Positions 51,654 to 60,354 of a stretch of DNA of 64,000 bases are shown piece by piece. Below the pieces are notes generated by a model, which worked only from the letters and a program-made list of their open reading frames with translations, searched no databases and was not told the origin of the DNA. Position 1 is the first letter of the stretch, and each line of letters starts with the position of its first letter. Source of the stretch: JAGVPT01 sp963717445 (lineage in GTDB: Bacteria; Bacteroidota; Ignavibacteria; UBA10030; UBA8401); contig OY970334.1 of assembly GCA_963717445.1 (NCBI GenBank), positions 3,720,001-3,784,000 of the forward strand. The letters are read 5' to 3'. Position numbers and translations under genes: made by a program.

Positions 51654-52615
51654 TTCAAAGTAATAGCTACAGCTGGTATAAGCTCTTTTCGATCAAGGGC
51701 ATCGGTTCAAAAACCATTCATAAAATACACATGGTTTTGAAAGCGCAGTCCCAGGATATTTCCCATCTGTTCAGTCTTACAGACTCAGAACTGACAAGCC
51801 AATTTCAACTTAATCCAAAGGCTATACAAGGATTACGTTTCCTCGATGAGGATCGATGTTACAAAGAATTTGAGCTTCTTAATGAAAACGAAATAAACAT
51901 TATCCACCTGGATCATCCGAATTATCCGACAAAATTAATTCAAAGATTATCAGATTCTGCCCCCCCAATTTTATTCTGCAAAGGAGTTATTCACTTTCTA
52001 GAATCAAGAAGTATTTCAATTGTGGGATCTCGAAACGTTTCAGAGATTGGAACATCTTTTGTAAAGACAGTTGTAAAAGATCTCGCTCATTCAGGGTTCA
52101 ACGTCATTTCTGGGTATGCAAAAGGTGTTGATACGATTGCTCACTTATCAGCAATCGAGAACGAAGGGACAACCACATTTGTATTAAGTTACGGAATTCT
52201 TGAATTCTCCCTCAAGAAAGATTTTCGGCATTTACCCTGGCATAATAATATCCTAGCCGTATCTCAGTTCCATCCCAAAGAAAAGTGGCAAGCAAGCAAT
52301 GCAATGTTACGGAATAAGCTTGTTGTTTCTTTTGCAGACGCTGTTATAGTGGTCGAATCAGGGCCAAAGGTAGATCCGGAAGGTAAGATGAGTGGGACGT
52401 TTGATGCAGGCGAGAATGCACTCAAACACCATGTCCCACTTTTCGTCCTTTCTCCTAAATCGTTTCCGTCCGGAGCAATAGGAAACCAAAAGTTGATTGA
52501 ACAAGGGGGCGTGGAGTTAAGTCAAAAATCTGCTCTTGAAACGATTCTGTCCTACCTAAACAATGGCGAGAAAACCCAAACAGTTTCTCATCCCCAGCAG
52601 GAGCTGTTCGGATAA
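51650..52615 (+). CDS. DprA/Smf-family DNA-processing protein
   Basis: 321 aa. An HhH-like start (LFSIKGIGSKTIHKIHMVLK), then the Rossmann-like DprA core: DHPNYPTKLIQRLSDSAPPI, SISIVGSRNVSEIGTSFVKT, GFNVISGYAKGVDTIAHLSA. The usual SGGA/SGxAxGID is SGYAKGVD. The C-terminal winged helix common in DprA is not apparent. DprA loads RecA on incoming DNA; paired here with a ComF-like protein, but the setting (one cassette, no competence genes) could instead suggest a SLOG-type defence pair. Confidence 0.88.
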   Translation: MIQSNSYSWYKLFSIKGIGSKTIHKIHMVLKAQSQDISHLFSLTDSELTSQFQLNPKAIQGLRFLDEDRCYKEFELLNENEINIIHLDHPNYPTKLIQRLSDSAPPILFCKGVIHFLESRSISIVGSRNVSEIGTSFVKTVVKDLAHSGFNVISGYAKGVDTIAHLSAIENEGTTTFVLSYGILEFSLKKDFRHLPWHNNILAVSQFHPKEKWQASNAMLRNKLVVSFADAVIVVESGPKVDPEGKMSGTFDAGENALKHHVPLFVLSPKSFPSGAIGNQKLIEQGGVELSQKSALETILSYLNNGEKTQTVSHPQQELFG

Positions 52616-52691
52616 ACGCGTTTTTTGATTGTCAAAATCATAAACGATAATTTACTCGATCACTTCAAATTTAAGGAGATAATTAGCTGCG

Positions 52692-52844
52692 CCCTAACCA
52701 GTCGCTCAAGCTGACGGAAGTAGCCGTCGACGATTTCGCCGCGCGAAAGAAAAAATTTTTAAGGAAATGGCGATATCTGCCGCGCGTAAAGTCTACCATT
52801 GATTTGGCAGCACGTCGCCGCAGCTTAGCTCCGGTTCGTTAGCC
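52692..52844 (+). repeat. attC R34 (type I)
   Basis: Boundaries CCCTAAC / GTTAGCC. Confidence 0.9.
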
Positions 52845-52877
52845 GGCAGCACGAACACATTGATTAAGCATTAAACT

Positions 52878-53468
52878 ATGTCCGCTAAGAGAATACCTTT
52901 CGACGTTTCGTCAATCATTGACAGAGTCACTGATGACGATAATTGGAAAATTACGTTACTGAATGCCAATCGTAAAATTACGCGCGAAGAACTCATTTTG
53001 CTTGATGAACTCAAAAAGAAAGGACCGCGCTGGAAGTTGTCGGAAACGGAACCTGTCCGATTACCAGATCGAATTGCTGCTCAGCTCTTCATAATAGAAC
53101 AGCGGCATTATGCCCTTTATATTTACCAAAACTGCGTATACATTATTACTCAACCACATACAGATGATGAAATGAGATTGCTGGTTTTAGATTCAGCGGA
53201 TACCGAGCGAAAGAGGTTTGAGCGATTAAAAGCTAAATTTGATAGCGGTTTCAAAGAACATATTGCAGCTGGTCGTGTTACGATTCCAGAGCAAGTTAGA
53301 ATCACCGTATGGAGAAGGGATCAAGGTAAATGTGTCAATTGCGGGAGCCGACAAAATCTGGAGTACGATCATATTATCCCTGTTTCTCAGGGTGGAAGTA
53401 ACACAGTTAGAAATATCGAGTTGCTCTGCGAGCAATGCAATCGCTCAAAGGGCAAAAAAATTCAATAG
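52878..53468 (+). CDS. HNH endonuclease with N-terminal extension
   Basis: 196 aa. HNH module at the C-terminus: RDQGKCVNCGSRQNLEYDHI, PVSQGGSNTVRNIELLCEQC, NRSKGKK (CxxC, D-H, N, CxxC). The N-terminal about 130 aa (KITREELILLDELKKKGPRW...) is a helical region of unknown function. Metal-dependent DNase fold. Confidence 0.9.
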   Translation: MSAKRIPFDVSSIIDRVTDDDNWKITLLNANRKITREELILLDELKKKGPRWKLSETEPVRLPDRIAAQLFIIEQRHYALYIYQNCVYIITQPHTDDEMRLLVLDSADTERKRFERLKAKFDSGFKEHIAAGRVTIPEQVRITVWRRDQGKCVNCGSRQNLEYDHIIPVSQGGSNTVRNIELLCEQCNRSKGKKIQ

Positions 53469-53483
53469 TAGGTTAGTGCTGCC

Positions 53484-53635
53484 GGCTAACCAGTCGCTCA
53501 AGCTGACGGAACCAGCCGTCGATGATTTAATGCGCGCGAAACTACCAGCTACTATCGGACATGACTCGTCTCGCGCGGACTGGATTCCGTCGCTGCGGCA
53601 CTTCGTTGCCGCAGCTTAGCTCCGGTTCGTTAGGT
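53484..53635 (+). repeat. attC R35 (type II)
   Basis: Boundaries GGCTAAC / GTTAGGT. Confidence 0.9.
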
Positions 53636-53686
53636 GGGCAACTATCATTTGAACTCATTATATTACGATAACTCAAGGAGGTATGC

Positions 53687-53908
53687 ATGCAACGGGATTT
53701 AAATAGCGAGATACGTAAACTTAGTATTCCCGAACGAATCTTGCTCGTCGAAGACATCTGGGATAGCATTGCTCACGAAAATGAAGCGTTTGAGTTATCG
53801 CAAGCCCAGAAAGATGAACTTGATAAACGATCTAGTTCTTTTCAAGAGAATCCTTCACAGGGTCGTTCATGGCAAGTAATTAAAGCTGAATTTCTAAAAT
53901 CTAAATAG
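53687..53908 (+). CDS. Addiction-module antitoxin (putative addiction module component family)
   Basis: 73 aa. LSIPERILLVEDIWDSIAHE, the signature of the short RelB-like family that precedes ParE toxins, then LSQAQKDELDKRSSSFQENP. AGGAGG lies upstream of the ATG. Toxin starts 6 nt downstream. Confidence 0.92.
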   Translation: MQRDLNSEIRKLSIPERILLVEDIWDSIAHENEAFELSQAQKDELDKRSSSFQENPSQGRSWQVIKAEFLKSK

Positions 53909-53914
53909 ATTCCA

Positions 53915-54205
53915 GTGACCATACGTTTTCATCCTGAAGCCGATCAAGAGTTTAAGGATGCTGTGAATTGGTATGACTATCAAAGAAAGGGGCTCGGCGC
54001 GGAGTTTTTCCTTTGTGTCGATGAATCCATGGAACGGATTCAAAACAATCCTCAATTATATCCTCTAGTTCATAATAAATTCAGACGCGCTGTTGTACGA
54101 AGGTTCCCCTTTGCCATTTTTTACGAAGTTGGAGAATCTGAAATCCGGGTGATTGGTGTCTTTCATTCTCGGCGTGATCCAGATCGTTGGAAATCAAGAG
54201 AATAA
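53915..54205 (+). CDS. RelE/ParE-family toxin
   Basis: 96 aa from GTG at 53915. RFHPEADQEFKDAVNWYDYQ, GLGAEFFLCVDESMERIQNN, RRAVVRRFPFAIFYEVGESE and VIGVFHSRRDPDRWKSRE are all standard ParE motifs (HxRRDPxRW). Complete. Confidence 0.93.
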   Translation: MTIRFHPEADQEFKDAVNWYDYQRKGLGAEFFLCVDESMERIQNNPQLYPLVHNKFRRAVVRRFPFAIFYEVGESEIRVIGVFHSRRDPDRWKSRE

Positions 54206-54220
54206 TTTCTCTAGTTGCCC

Positions 54221-54372
54221 ACCTAACCAGTCGCTCAAGCTGACGGAACCAGCAGTCGACAATTCAATGCGCGCGCAACCACCAGCTACTATCGGACAGG
54301 ACTTAGCTCGCGCGGACCGGATTCCGCCGCTGCGGCACTTCGTTGCCGCAGCTTAGCTCCGGTCCGTTAGGC
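54221..54372 (+). repeat. attC R36 (type II)
   Basis: Boundaries ACCTAAC / GTTAGGC. Confidence 0.9.
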
Positions 54373-54589
54373 GGCAAAACAAGTTTGGAAAGAAGAAAAG
54401 CAAAAATTGGAAAAAAAATGAACCTATAAGCAGTCAGATTTTCTAATTGCAATGTCTGCGAGAAAATGGTATCATCTGGTACGGGATTCTTACCTAACAA
54501 TCATAGTTGGGAGCTATGTTTATAAACGAAATCAAAAACGAGAACATACTTAATTCGAGGCGGTATCCGAGTTTACCATCACCGTTGCC
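54373..54589 (+). repeat. Family B mini-cassette (R36)
   Basis: 217 bp, near-identical to the cassette at 14846. Core element present, no convincing gene. Confidence 0.7.
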
Positions 54590-54741
54590 GCCTAACCAGT
54601 CGCTCAAGCTGACGGAACCAGCCGTCGACGATTTCGCCGCGCGGCGTTGGACTGACTTAGCACCGATGATCGGAACGTCCGCGCAACGAACTGCATGGCG
54701 GCGGCTGTTCGCCGCCGCAGCTTAGCTCCGGTCCGTTAGGC
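54590..54741 (+). repeat. attC R37 (type III)
   Basis: Boundaries GCCTAAC / GTTAGGC. Confidence 0.9.
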
Positions 54742-54777
54742 GGTTGCAGCACTCTACATGCAAAGGAGACACTAACC

Positions 54778-55122
54778 ATGGACGAAAACGTCATCTATAA
54801 AGACAGGCTCATTGTGATCACCTCAGATTCTATTGTCTTCAAACACTACTATTTCCCGGGAACCTCAAAGCGAGTCCCTTTTGATAAGATCAATTCAGTC
54901 GCCGTCGAGCATGCGTCTCTCTCTACAGGAAAATGGAGAATTTGGGGTACAAGAGATCTGACAACGTGGTATCCTCTTGACATTCTGAGACCGAAAAGAG
55001 ACGAAATATTCTTGATGTCGCTTGTTGGTAAAAAAGTCAAGATAGGATTTACCACCGAGAATACTGAAACTGTACGGCACATTCTTGAAGAAAAGAAAGT
55101 CTGTCACGGAGCAACCGCCTAA
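54778..55122 (+). CDS. PH-like domain protein, cassette copy 3 of 3
   Basis: Same protein and leader as at 9755 and 37450. This is the last cassette before the array ends. Confidence 0.7.
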   Translation: MDENVIYKDRLIVITSDSIVFKHYYFPGTSKRVPFDKINSVAVEHASLSTGKWRIWGTRDLTTWYPLDILRPKRDEIFLMSLVGKKVKIGFTTENTETVRHILEEKKVCHGATA

Positions 55123-55268
55123 CCAGTCGCTCAAGCTGACGGAACCAGCCGTCGATGATTTAACGCGCGCGAAACAACCAGCTACAATCGGACAGGACTT
55201 GCCACGCGCGGACTGGATTCCGTCGCTGCGGCACTTCGTTGCCGCAGCTTAGCTCCGGTCCGTTAGGC
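55117..55268 (+). repeat. attC R38 (type II), last site of the array
   Basis: Boundaries GCCTAAC / GTTAGGC. Matches L8 and R18. No attC follows. Confidence 0.92.
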
Positions 55269-55574
55269 CGCCTTGGGCGATAACTCAACAAGTTAGTGTT
55301 ACGAAATCGGGGAAAAATGCAAAAGCCCCACGCACGTTTGGCACTTTTGCAAGCCGCTCATGCCAACCCGCAAGCCAAAGCTTGCAAAAGAGCCAAAGCC
55401 TCCCCCGCATTTTCTCACCAGCTTTGCACAAATGAGCAAGTTGCAATGTCTCTATTAAAGAGTTAACTTTTGTTCAGTTGAGAGCCCGCAGGGAGCGATT
55501 AGAGGAGCGAACTGTGGTTTTTTTGTATTGGGAAACATAATATCGTGTCGTAAAAAATTAGTGCAAATTAAAAA
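55269..55574. other. Array-end flank and leader of the defence island
   Basis: 306 bp without a gene. It holds an inverted repeat GGCACTTTTGCAAGC (55340-55354) / GCTTGCAAAAGAGCC (55380-55394), 14 of 15 positions matched. A G+A-rich stretch (GAGGAGCGAACTGTGG followed by eight T) near 55503 could terminate transcription leaving the array. No attC-like boxes. The promoter of the island must lie here but I cannot place it. Confidence 0.5.
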
Positions 55575-58500
55575 ATGGAAGCTGAAATCAATATAAGTAA
55601 GATAGCTAACCCCTACACATGGGAAGCGATGATGCAAGTCCTTCTATCTTTCTTAGATCGAGACATCCATGTCTATTCTCGACCCGGGAGAGATTCCAGT
55701 ATTGATGCATTAAGTGGCGACGGACTTACAGTTTATCAGGCCAAATATCACGACTTTCCGGTCATAGGATTAATTATATCTGATGCTAAAAAAGAATTAG
55801 AGAAGATAAAGACATTTAGAAAAGATAAAGACTATTGGAAACCTGTAAAAAACTGGACTCTTTTTACAAATTTTAAATTAAACCCCGAATATGAAAAAAA
55901 ATGGAATGAAGAAATCGTACCACTTTATGCTAAGGAAAACCTAACTGCTAAGTTATGGGACGAGGGGAAAATCAAATCACTACTTGTCCAATACCCAGCT
56001 GTAATTGGACCTTTCTTTAGGGACGAACCCCGAATATTTCATACCATTTCTGATGAAGTTCATCGCCAAAGTCAGACAAATTGGTTCCCACCTTCCTTAG
56101 AAGTAGACTGCGTTGGAAGAGATGATGCTTTTTCTAACCTGAATAAGTTCATTCAATCAGAAAAGAAAGTTTGGGCTATTTCAGGGGCCGGGGGAATGGG
56201 AAAAACACGCTTTCTCTTAGAATGTGCAAAAAGGATTCCACCTGATTGGGTAGTTTATTGGGCTTCCGCTTCACAACTCCAGCATCCGTCTCTTTATAGA
56301 GGAATTATTCCTGAAAGAAAGACATTGCTCTTAATTGACGAGCTTGAAAATCCGGAACTGCTTGAGGGTTTAATAAGAGAAACTCAAATCGGAAGAATGA
56401 AATCGTGGAAATTCATCTTCACAGAACGTTTTGCTGATTCTCCTTGTATTAGAGAACTTGATAAAGGAAAGTATGACTTAATAAAGTTTGCCCCATATTC
56501 CCTACCTCGCTTAAATAAGCCCGAAACAGAAGCGCTACTCAAAAGCTTATTAGCTTCTATCCCTAACATTCTATTCAATGACTCTATAGAGAACATAGCG
56601 ACAAAACTTTCGGGCGTTTGCGATGGCATTCCCTTGTGGGCTGGATTTTGCGTGAAACTAATTTCTGAAAAAGGGGATCTTAATGATTTGCCAACCAAGG
56701 CTGAAGAACTGCTAAAAACATATTTGGAATGGTTCTATAAATCTCTTGACATCACGCTCATAAATAGAAATGCAGCACAAGTTGTATTGCAATGGATTGC
56801 GTTATTCGGAACATTTGAAATAGAAAACGAAAAGGCCCTTTCTTTCTTATCTAGAAAAGCCTCATTAAAGAAAACGGAGGTGACAGATATTTGCAAGCTA
56901 CTTGAGGCAAAAGGGATAGCTTTCAGAGTTGGAGCAAACAAAAAATATCTTAAAATCGCACCGGATTCCATTAGGGACACAATACTGAAGGAATCCTTAA
57001 TCGACAGGGATCAACCTACCGACTTCGCAAAAGGAGTTGTGCTTACGCTTCTTCATGATGAAAATGTGCCAGGAGTCCAAGAAATCTTGCGAAACCTTGC
57101 TGTAATTGAATATATTCAGTTCGCGTACTCTAAGACTCCGTCCAAACCAATAGATTTGTTATCACCGGTCATAGAATCCATAAAGACAATTACAAAAGAG
57201 GGTAGTTCCCGAAATCAACTTGCAGCGATAGAATTAATTGACAAATTTAGCTTTGCTCGAGTTAAAGAGTCATTGGAAATACTGTGGAATTGCTGGACCA
57301 TTGAAAGAGATACTGTTGTTGAAGACCATCAGATTTTCGGCAAATACACCATCGCCCATAAAGACGTAAAAAATAAGGTGCCCTGGAAGTTATTTACAAT
57401 ATCGCAATACGCAGACGAGAAAACCGATCTAGAAGAAGTGTATCGGTTTTATTTGAGCATTTACGAAGAAGAAACAGAAAAAAAAGTTAACTATACAGAA
57501 GGATCTGAGAAGACTGCACAATTATTCGGCCGTACTCTCTTTGGCGAATACTGGAGTTATGAAAAATACAATGGCCTCGCTGTGGATAAAGCAAACGAGC
57601 TTATTACGAAAATAGAAAAGACCGGATCGTTAAATCCAACCGAAAACTTTGCTTTCACTACTTTGATGGCTGGTCTTACTACTGCCGAAAAAATGGTAAA
57701 TGGGCCAACGTTTGATGACAAGTTTACCTTTGGACGAGAATACATTCGTATAGGAAGTGGCAAATGGATCCAATTAAATCAATTCAAAGAGAAGCTAAAG
57801 AATTTGCTCAATATTCCTTCCCTTGATATTGATTTATTGAAGGAGTGTGCAAAGCTCTACACCGACTTGATTCATTCAGTAAATAGAGGGTTGCTCCCCA
57901 TAGAACAAAATCAAAATCCAACCAATAATGATTTCTTTATCGCCGAATTTCGCTGGATCAAAGAGTATCTTATTAAAAAAGGTAATTCACTAGATATAAA
58001 AGTCAAAGATGCGCTGCGAGAATCCTGGCAATGGCATCTAAAATTTTCACCCGATGTGCATTTAAAGCAATCCGCCGAAGAATGTGAAAATGCGTATTAC
58101 AGCGATGATACACATCGTGAAATTAAAAACTTCTTTAGCCATGATCGAAGTTATGGAAGAGAAGCGGAAATAAAGATAAAAGATTTTTTTGAGAAATGGA
58201 TTAGTGGCAAATCCAACAACGAGATAATTGAATTCCTTGCTAAAGCGTCAGGGTACGATTCAACAGGGCAATACGATGTTTACGCTAGACCTCTTGGTCA
58301 ATTGCTTGGAGAGCAGCTTTCCAAAGAAGAACAATTTATAGAATTGTGTCAATTACTCTTAGCTAAGCAAAATCGAAGCTACCAATTTGAATTCGCAATT
58401 TCGATGATTAAGAGCTTTTTGAAAAAAGTTCGGGGAACAAATGCTAAGGAAGCTACTGATTTGCTAATGAAATGTCTAACGCTTACTGCAAATATTCCCG

Positions 58501-59501
58501 ACTTCTTATCTCAATATATTCAATTTCCATGGGACATTGAAAATGTTTCCCGTGTCGAACTTGAACTCGTAAATAGTAACCTCGACAAATTCGGCAACAT
58601 TCATTCAAAATGGCGGCTTCTAACAGGCTTTATCTTTCGTTTCTGGAGTGAAACCCGGACAATAATCGACAAAATGTGGCCTAACTTACCAGAAGAAGAA
58701 AAGCATGCGTGCATTCATGCTATAATTGAACACTCATCCTTTTTAGACAAAATAGAAGAACGGTTTACTTGGAATAAAGAACGTTCTCAGTGGTTGATTG
58801 AAAAAATAGTGACCGCGGAAAAAATCGACTGGCTCGACGGAGAGAATTATAACATTGATAATTATTTATCATTGAAGGGACTCAACAATATCACATGGTT
58901 ACTGGACACAATCAACCAAAGAACAACCATGTTTGGCGAGGCTAAAGCTTTGCCCCAATTCTTCCGTCTCACACATTTTGTAAATGCCGATTTTGCTAAT
59001 CAAAATGACATAGACGGCTTCGATAAATTGATAGAATTTTCCACGGGCGACTCGATTACAGCTTACTACCTTCCAAAATATCTTTATGACCTTGATCCTC
59101 AGAGCATTGTTCTCGGCAATATTGTTGGGAAAAAGATCGAATCAACCGATGACGTCAGTAGAATTTATCGACTTACGCGTATTGCAGGAGAGTTCCAAAG
59201 TGACATGAAAGCATGGGGTGAAATTTCACTTGCCACTTGCAAGACAATTCAGAGACTAAAGATGAGTAATGAAGATAAACTATCCCTCTTCCGGGCCCTT
59301 GGGTGGAGCGGAGTAAGGTCTTATTCGTCTGGCTATGGGCAAGTTCCAAGTTTATATTATGAACAAGTTGAAGCGGCACGAAAGGGTTCGGAAAGTGAAA
59401 AACATCCCGAAAGAAAGGAATATTGGCAAAAGAAGCTTGAATGGGCCGAACAAGAGCTTTCTAGGGCAGAAGAAAAAGCTAAAGAAGAAAGGGGAGAATA
59501 G
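55575..59501 (+). CDS. STAND ATPase with N-terminal PDDEXK-like nuclease (Avs-like)
   Basis: 1308 aa. N-terminus has a PDDEXK-like signature GRDSSIDALSGDGLTVYQAK (D44; Q55-A-K57), as in Mrr/Cap4-type effectors. A P-loop ATPase follows: VGRDDAF (about 180), Walker A GAGGMGKT (204-211), Walker B LLLIDELE (251-258), and an arginine sensor TERF near 283-286. The remaining about 900 aa is helical and repeat-like, as in the sensor part of antiviral STAND (Avs) proteins. Overlaps the next start by 1 bp. Phage sensing is inference. Confidence 0.8.
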   Translation: MEAEINISKIANPYTWEAMMQVLLSFLDRDIHVYSRPGRDSSIDALSGDGLTVYQAKYHDFPVIGLIISDAKKELEKIKTFRKDKDYWKPVKNWTLFTNFKLNPEYEKKWNEEIVPLYAKENLTAKLWDEGKIKSLLVQYPAVIGPFFRDEPRIFHTISDEVHRQSQTNWFPPSLEVDCVGRDDAFSNLNKFIQSEKKVWAISGAGGMGKTRFLLECAKRIPPDWVVYWASASQLQHPSLYRGIIPERKTLLLIDELENPELLEGLIRETQIGRMKSWKFIFTERFADSPCIRELDKGKYDLIKFAPYSLPRLNKPETEALLKSLLASIPNILFNDSIENIATKLSGVCDGIPLWAGFCVKLISEKGDLNDLPTKAEELLKTYLEWFYKSLDITLINRNAAQVVLQWIALFGTFEIENEKALSFLSRKASLKKTEVTDICKLLEAKGIAFRVGANKKYLKIAPDSIRDTILKESLIDRDQPTDFAKGVVLTLLHDENVPGVQEILRNLAVIEYIQFAYSKTPSKPIDLLSPVIESIKTITKEGSSRNQLAAIELIDKFSFARVKESLEILWNCWTIERDTVVEDHQIFGKYTIAHKDVKNKVPWKLFTISQYADEKTDLEEVYRFYLSIYEEETEKKVNYTEGSEKTAQLFGRTLFGEYWSYEKYNGLAVDKANELITKIEKTGSLNPTENFAFTTLMAGLTTAEKMVNGPTFDDKFTFGREYIRIGSGKWIQLNQFKEKLKNLLNIPSLDIDLLKECAKLYTDLIHSVNRGLLPIEQNQNPTNNDFFIAEFRWIKEYLIKKGNSLDIKVKDALRESWQWHLKFSPDVHLKQSAEECENAYYSDDTHREIKNFFSHDRSYGREAEIKIKDFFEKWISGKSNNEIIEFLAKASGYDSTGQYDVYARPLGQLLGEQLSKEEQFIELCQLLLAKQNRSYQFEFAISMIKSFLKKVRGTNAKEATDLLMKCLTLTANIPDFLSQYIQFPWDIENVSRVELELVNSNLDKFGNIHSKWRLLTGFIFRFWSETRTIIDKMWPNLPEEEKHACIHAIIEHSSFLDKIEERFTWNKERSQWLIEKIVTAEKIDWLDGENYNIDNYLSLKGLNNITWLLDTINQRTTMFGEAKALPQFFRLTHFVNADFANQNDIDGFDKLIEFSTGDSITAYYLPKYLYDLDPQSIVLGNIVGKKIESTDDVSRIYRLTRIAGEFQSDMKAWGEISLATCKTIQRLKMSNEDKLSLFRALGWSGVRSYSSGYGQVPSLYYEQVEAARKGSESEKHPERKEYWQKKLEWAEQELSRAEEKAKEERGE

Positions 59502-60322
59502 TGAATATTAATATTGAAATTGTGAACTCAATCAATTCACTTGAGAAAGTCATTGAAGAAAAAACTTTGAATCAAGGAAAACTGATAAGTGAATCAGACG
59601 AAGTAAAACAAATATTCAAATACGCGGACGAAAAGACCAGAGAACTACGCGAACTGAGAGGGCTCATTCTTGTCCGCGACAGCTCGATTAAGATTCTCCA
59701 AAAGTACAAGAATATTGCCATCACCGATGAAGTAGAACTTTACGGCGACACAATTCCATTCTCCCATGCACGTCTTTTAGGCATTCAAGCCTTTCTTTCT
59801 TGCAGTTGGTCTGTTTATGATATCATTACTAATTATGGCAGACAATTAATTTCTGGAAAGCCAATTTCCGAACGAGATTCGTACAAAAGCTTTAGGCACC
59901 TATTTATTAACACAAGAAGAGAAAAAGAGGGAGATGACAATCCGATAAAGTATTCACCCTCTCTCCTAATTAATTCATTGACAAATAAATATGCGCTGGA
60001 GGTGGAGTATTTTTATGCAATAAGAAACATTTTTTTGCACGAATCCACCATCGAAACTGTCGACTGCTTCGTAGACAACAAAACGGGTGCAGACTGTTAT
60101 AAGCTAACTGAGCCCGCTCGCAACAAATTGAAAAGTAAGATTGCTGACATTACACTTAGTCGTAACGAATTAAATGCACTTCTCAGAAAAACAGATCTAT
60201 TAGAAATATTTGAAGATTGTATGAAGAAGGTAGACGAAGCTCATATCTCATTATTGCATTCAGCGACCACATTTTATACATCATTAATTCACAGCATTAT
60301 ACTTTCAATCGGCCCCGAATAA
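59501..60322 (+). CDS. HEPN-like partner protein
   Basis: 273 aa from GTG at 59501, sharing one base with the STAND gene stop (TAGTG), so the two are coupled. All-helical. RNIFLH at residues 175-180 is an RN(x3)H motif of the kind that forms HEPN RNase active sites. N-terminus is a coiled coil (SLEKVIEEKTLNQGKLISES). Either a toxin-like RNase effector or a structural partner of the STAND protein. Confidence 0.55.
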   Translation: MNINIEIVNSINSLEKVIEEKTLNQGKLISESDEVKQIFKYADEKTRELRELRGLILVRDSSIKILQKYKNIAITDEVELYGDTIPFSHARLLGIQAFLSCSWSVYDIITNYGRQLISGKPISERDSYKSFRHLFINTRREKEGDDNPIKYSPSLLINSLTNKYALEVEYFYAIRNIFLHESTIETVDCFVDNKTGADCYKLTEPARNKLKSKIADITLSRNELNALLRKTDLLEIFEDCMKKVDEAHISLLHSATTFYTSLIHSIILSIGPE

Positions 60323-60354
60323 ATTAGATTGATCCAATTAAATTAAATAACTCC

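Noticed and set aside
3741..54589. Mini-cassettes as transposon-derived MITEs
   Set aside because: Their edges coincide exactly with attC boxes and they show no terminal inverted repeats or target duplications.
3605..54725. Many 60-80 aa frames ending PNQSLKLTEP...LRHFVAAA, and the opposite-strand forms with SSTAGSVSLSDWL
   Set aside because: These are translations of the attC sites themselves. They recur with unrelated upstream sequence and have no gene-like start, so I did not annotate them as proteins.
1554..55268. Regularly recurring about 150-bp repeats as a CRISPR-like array
   Set aside because: Repeats are too long and imperfect, have variable spacing of about 200-2700 bp and internal pairing arms; attC explains them.
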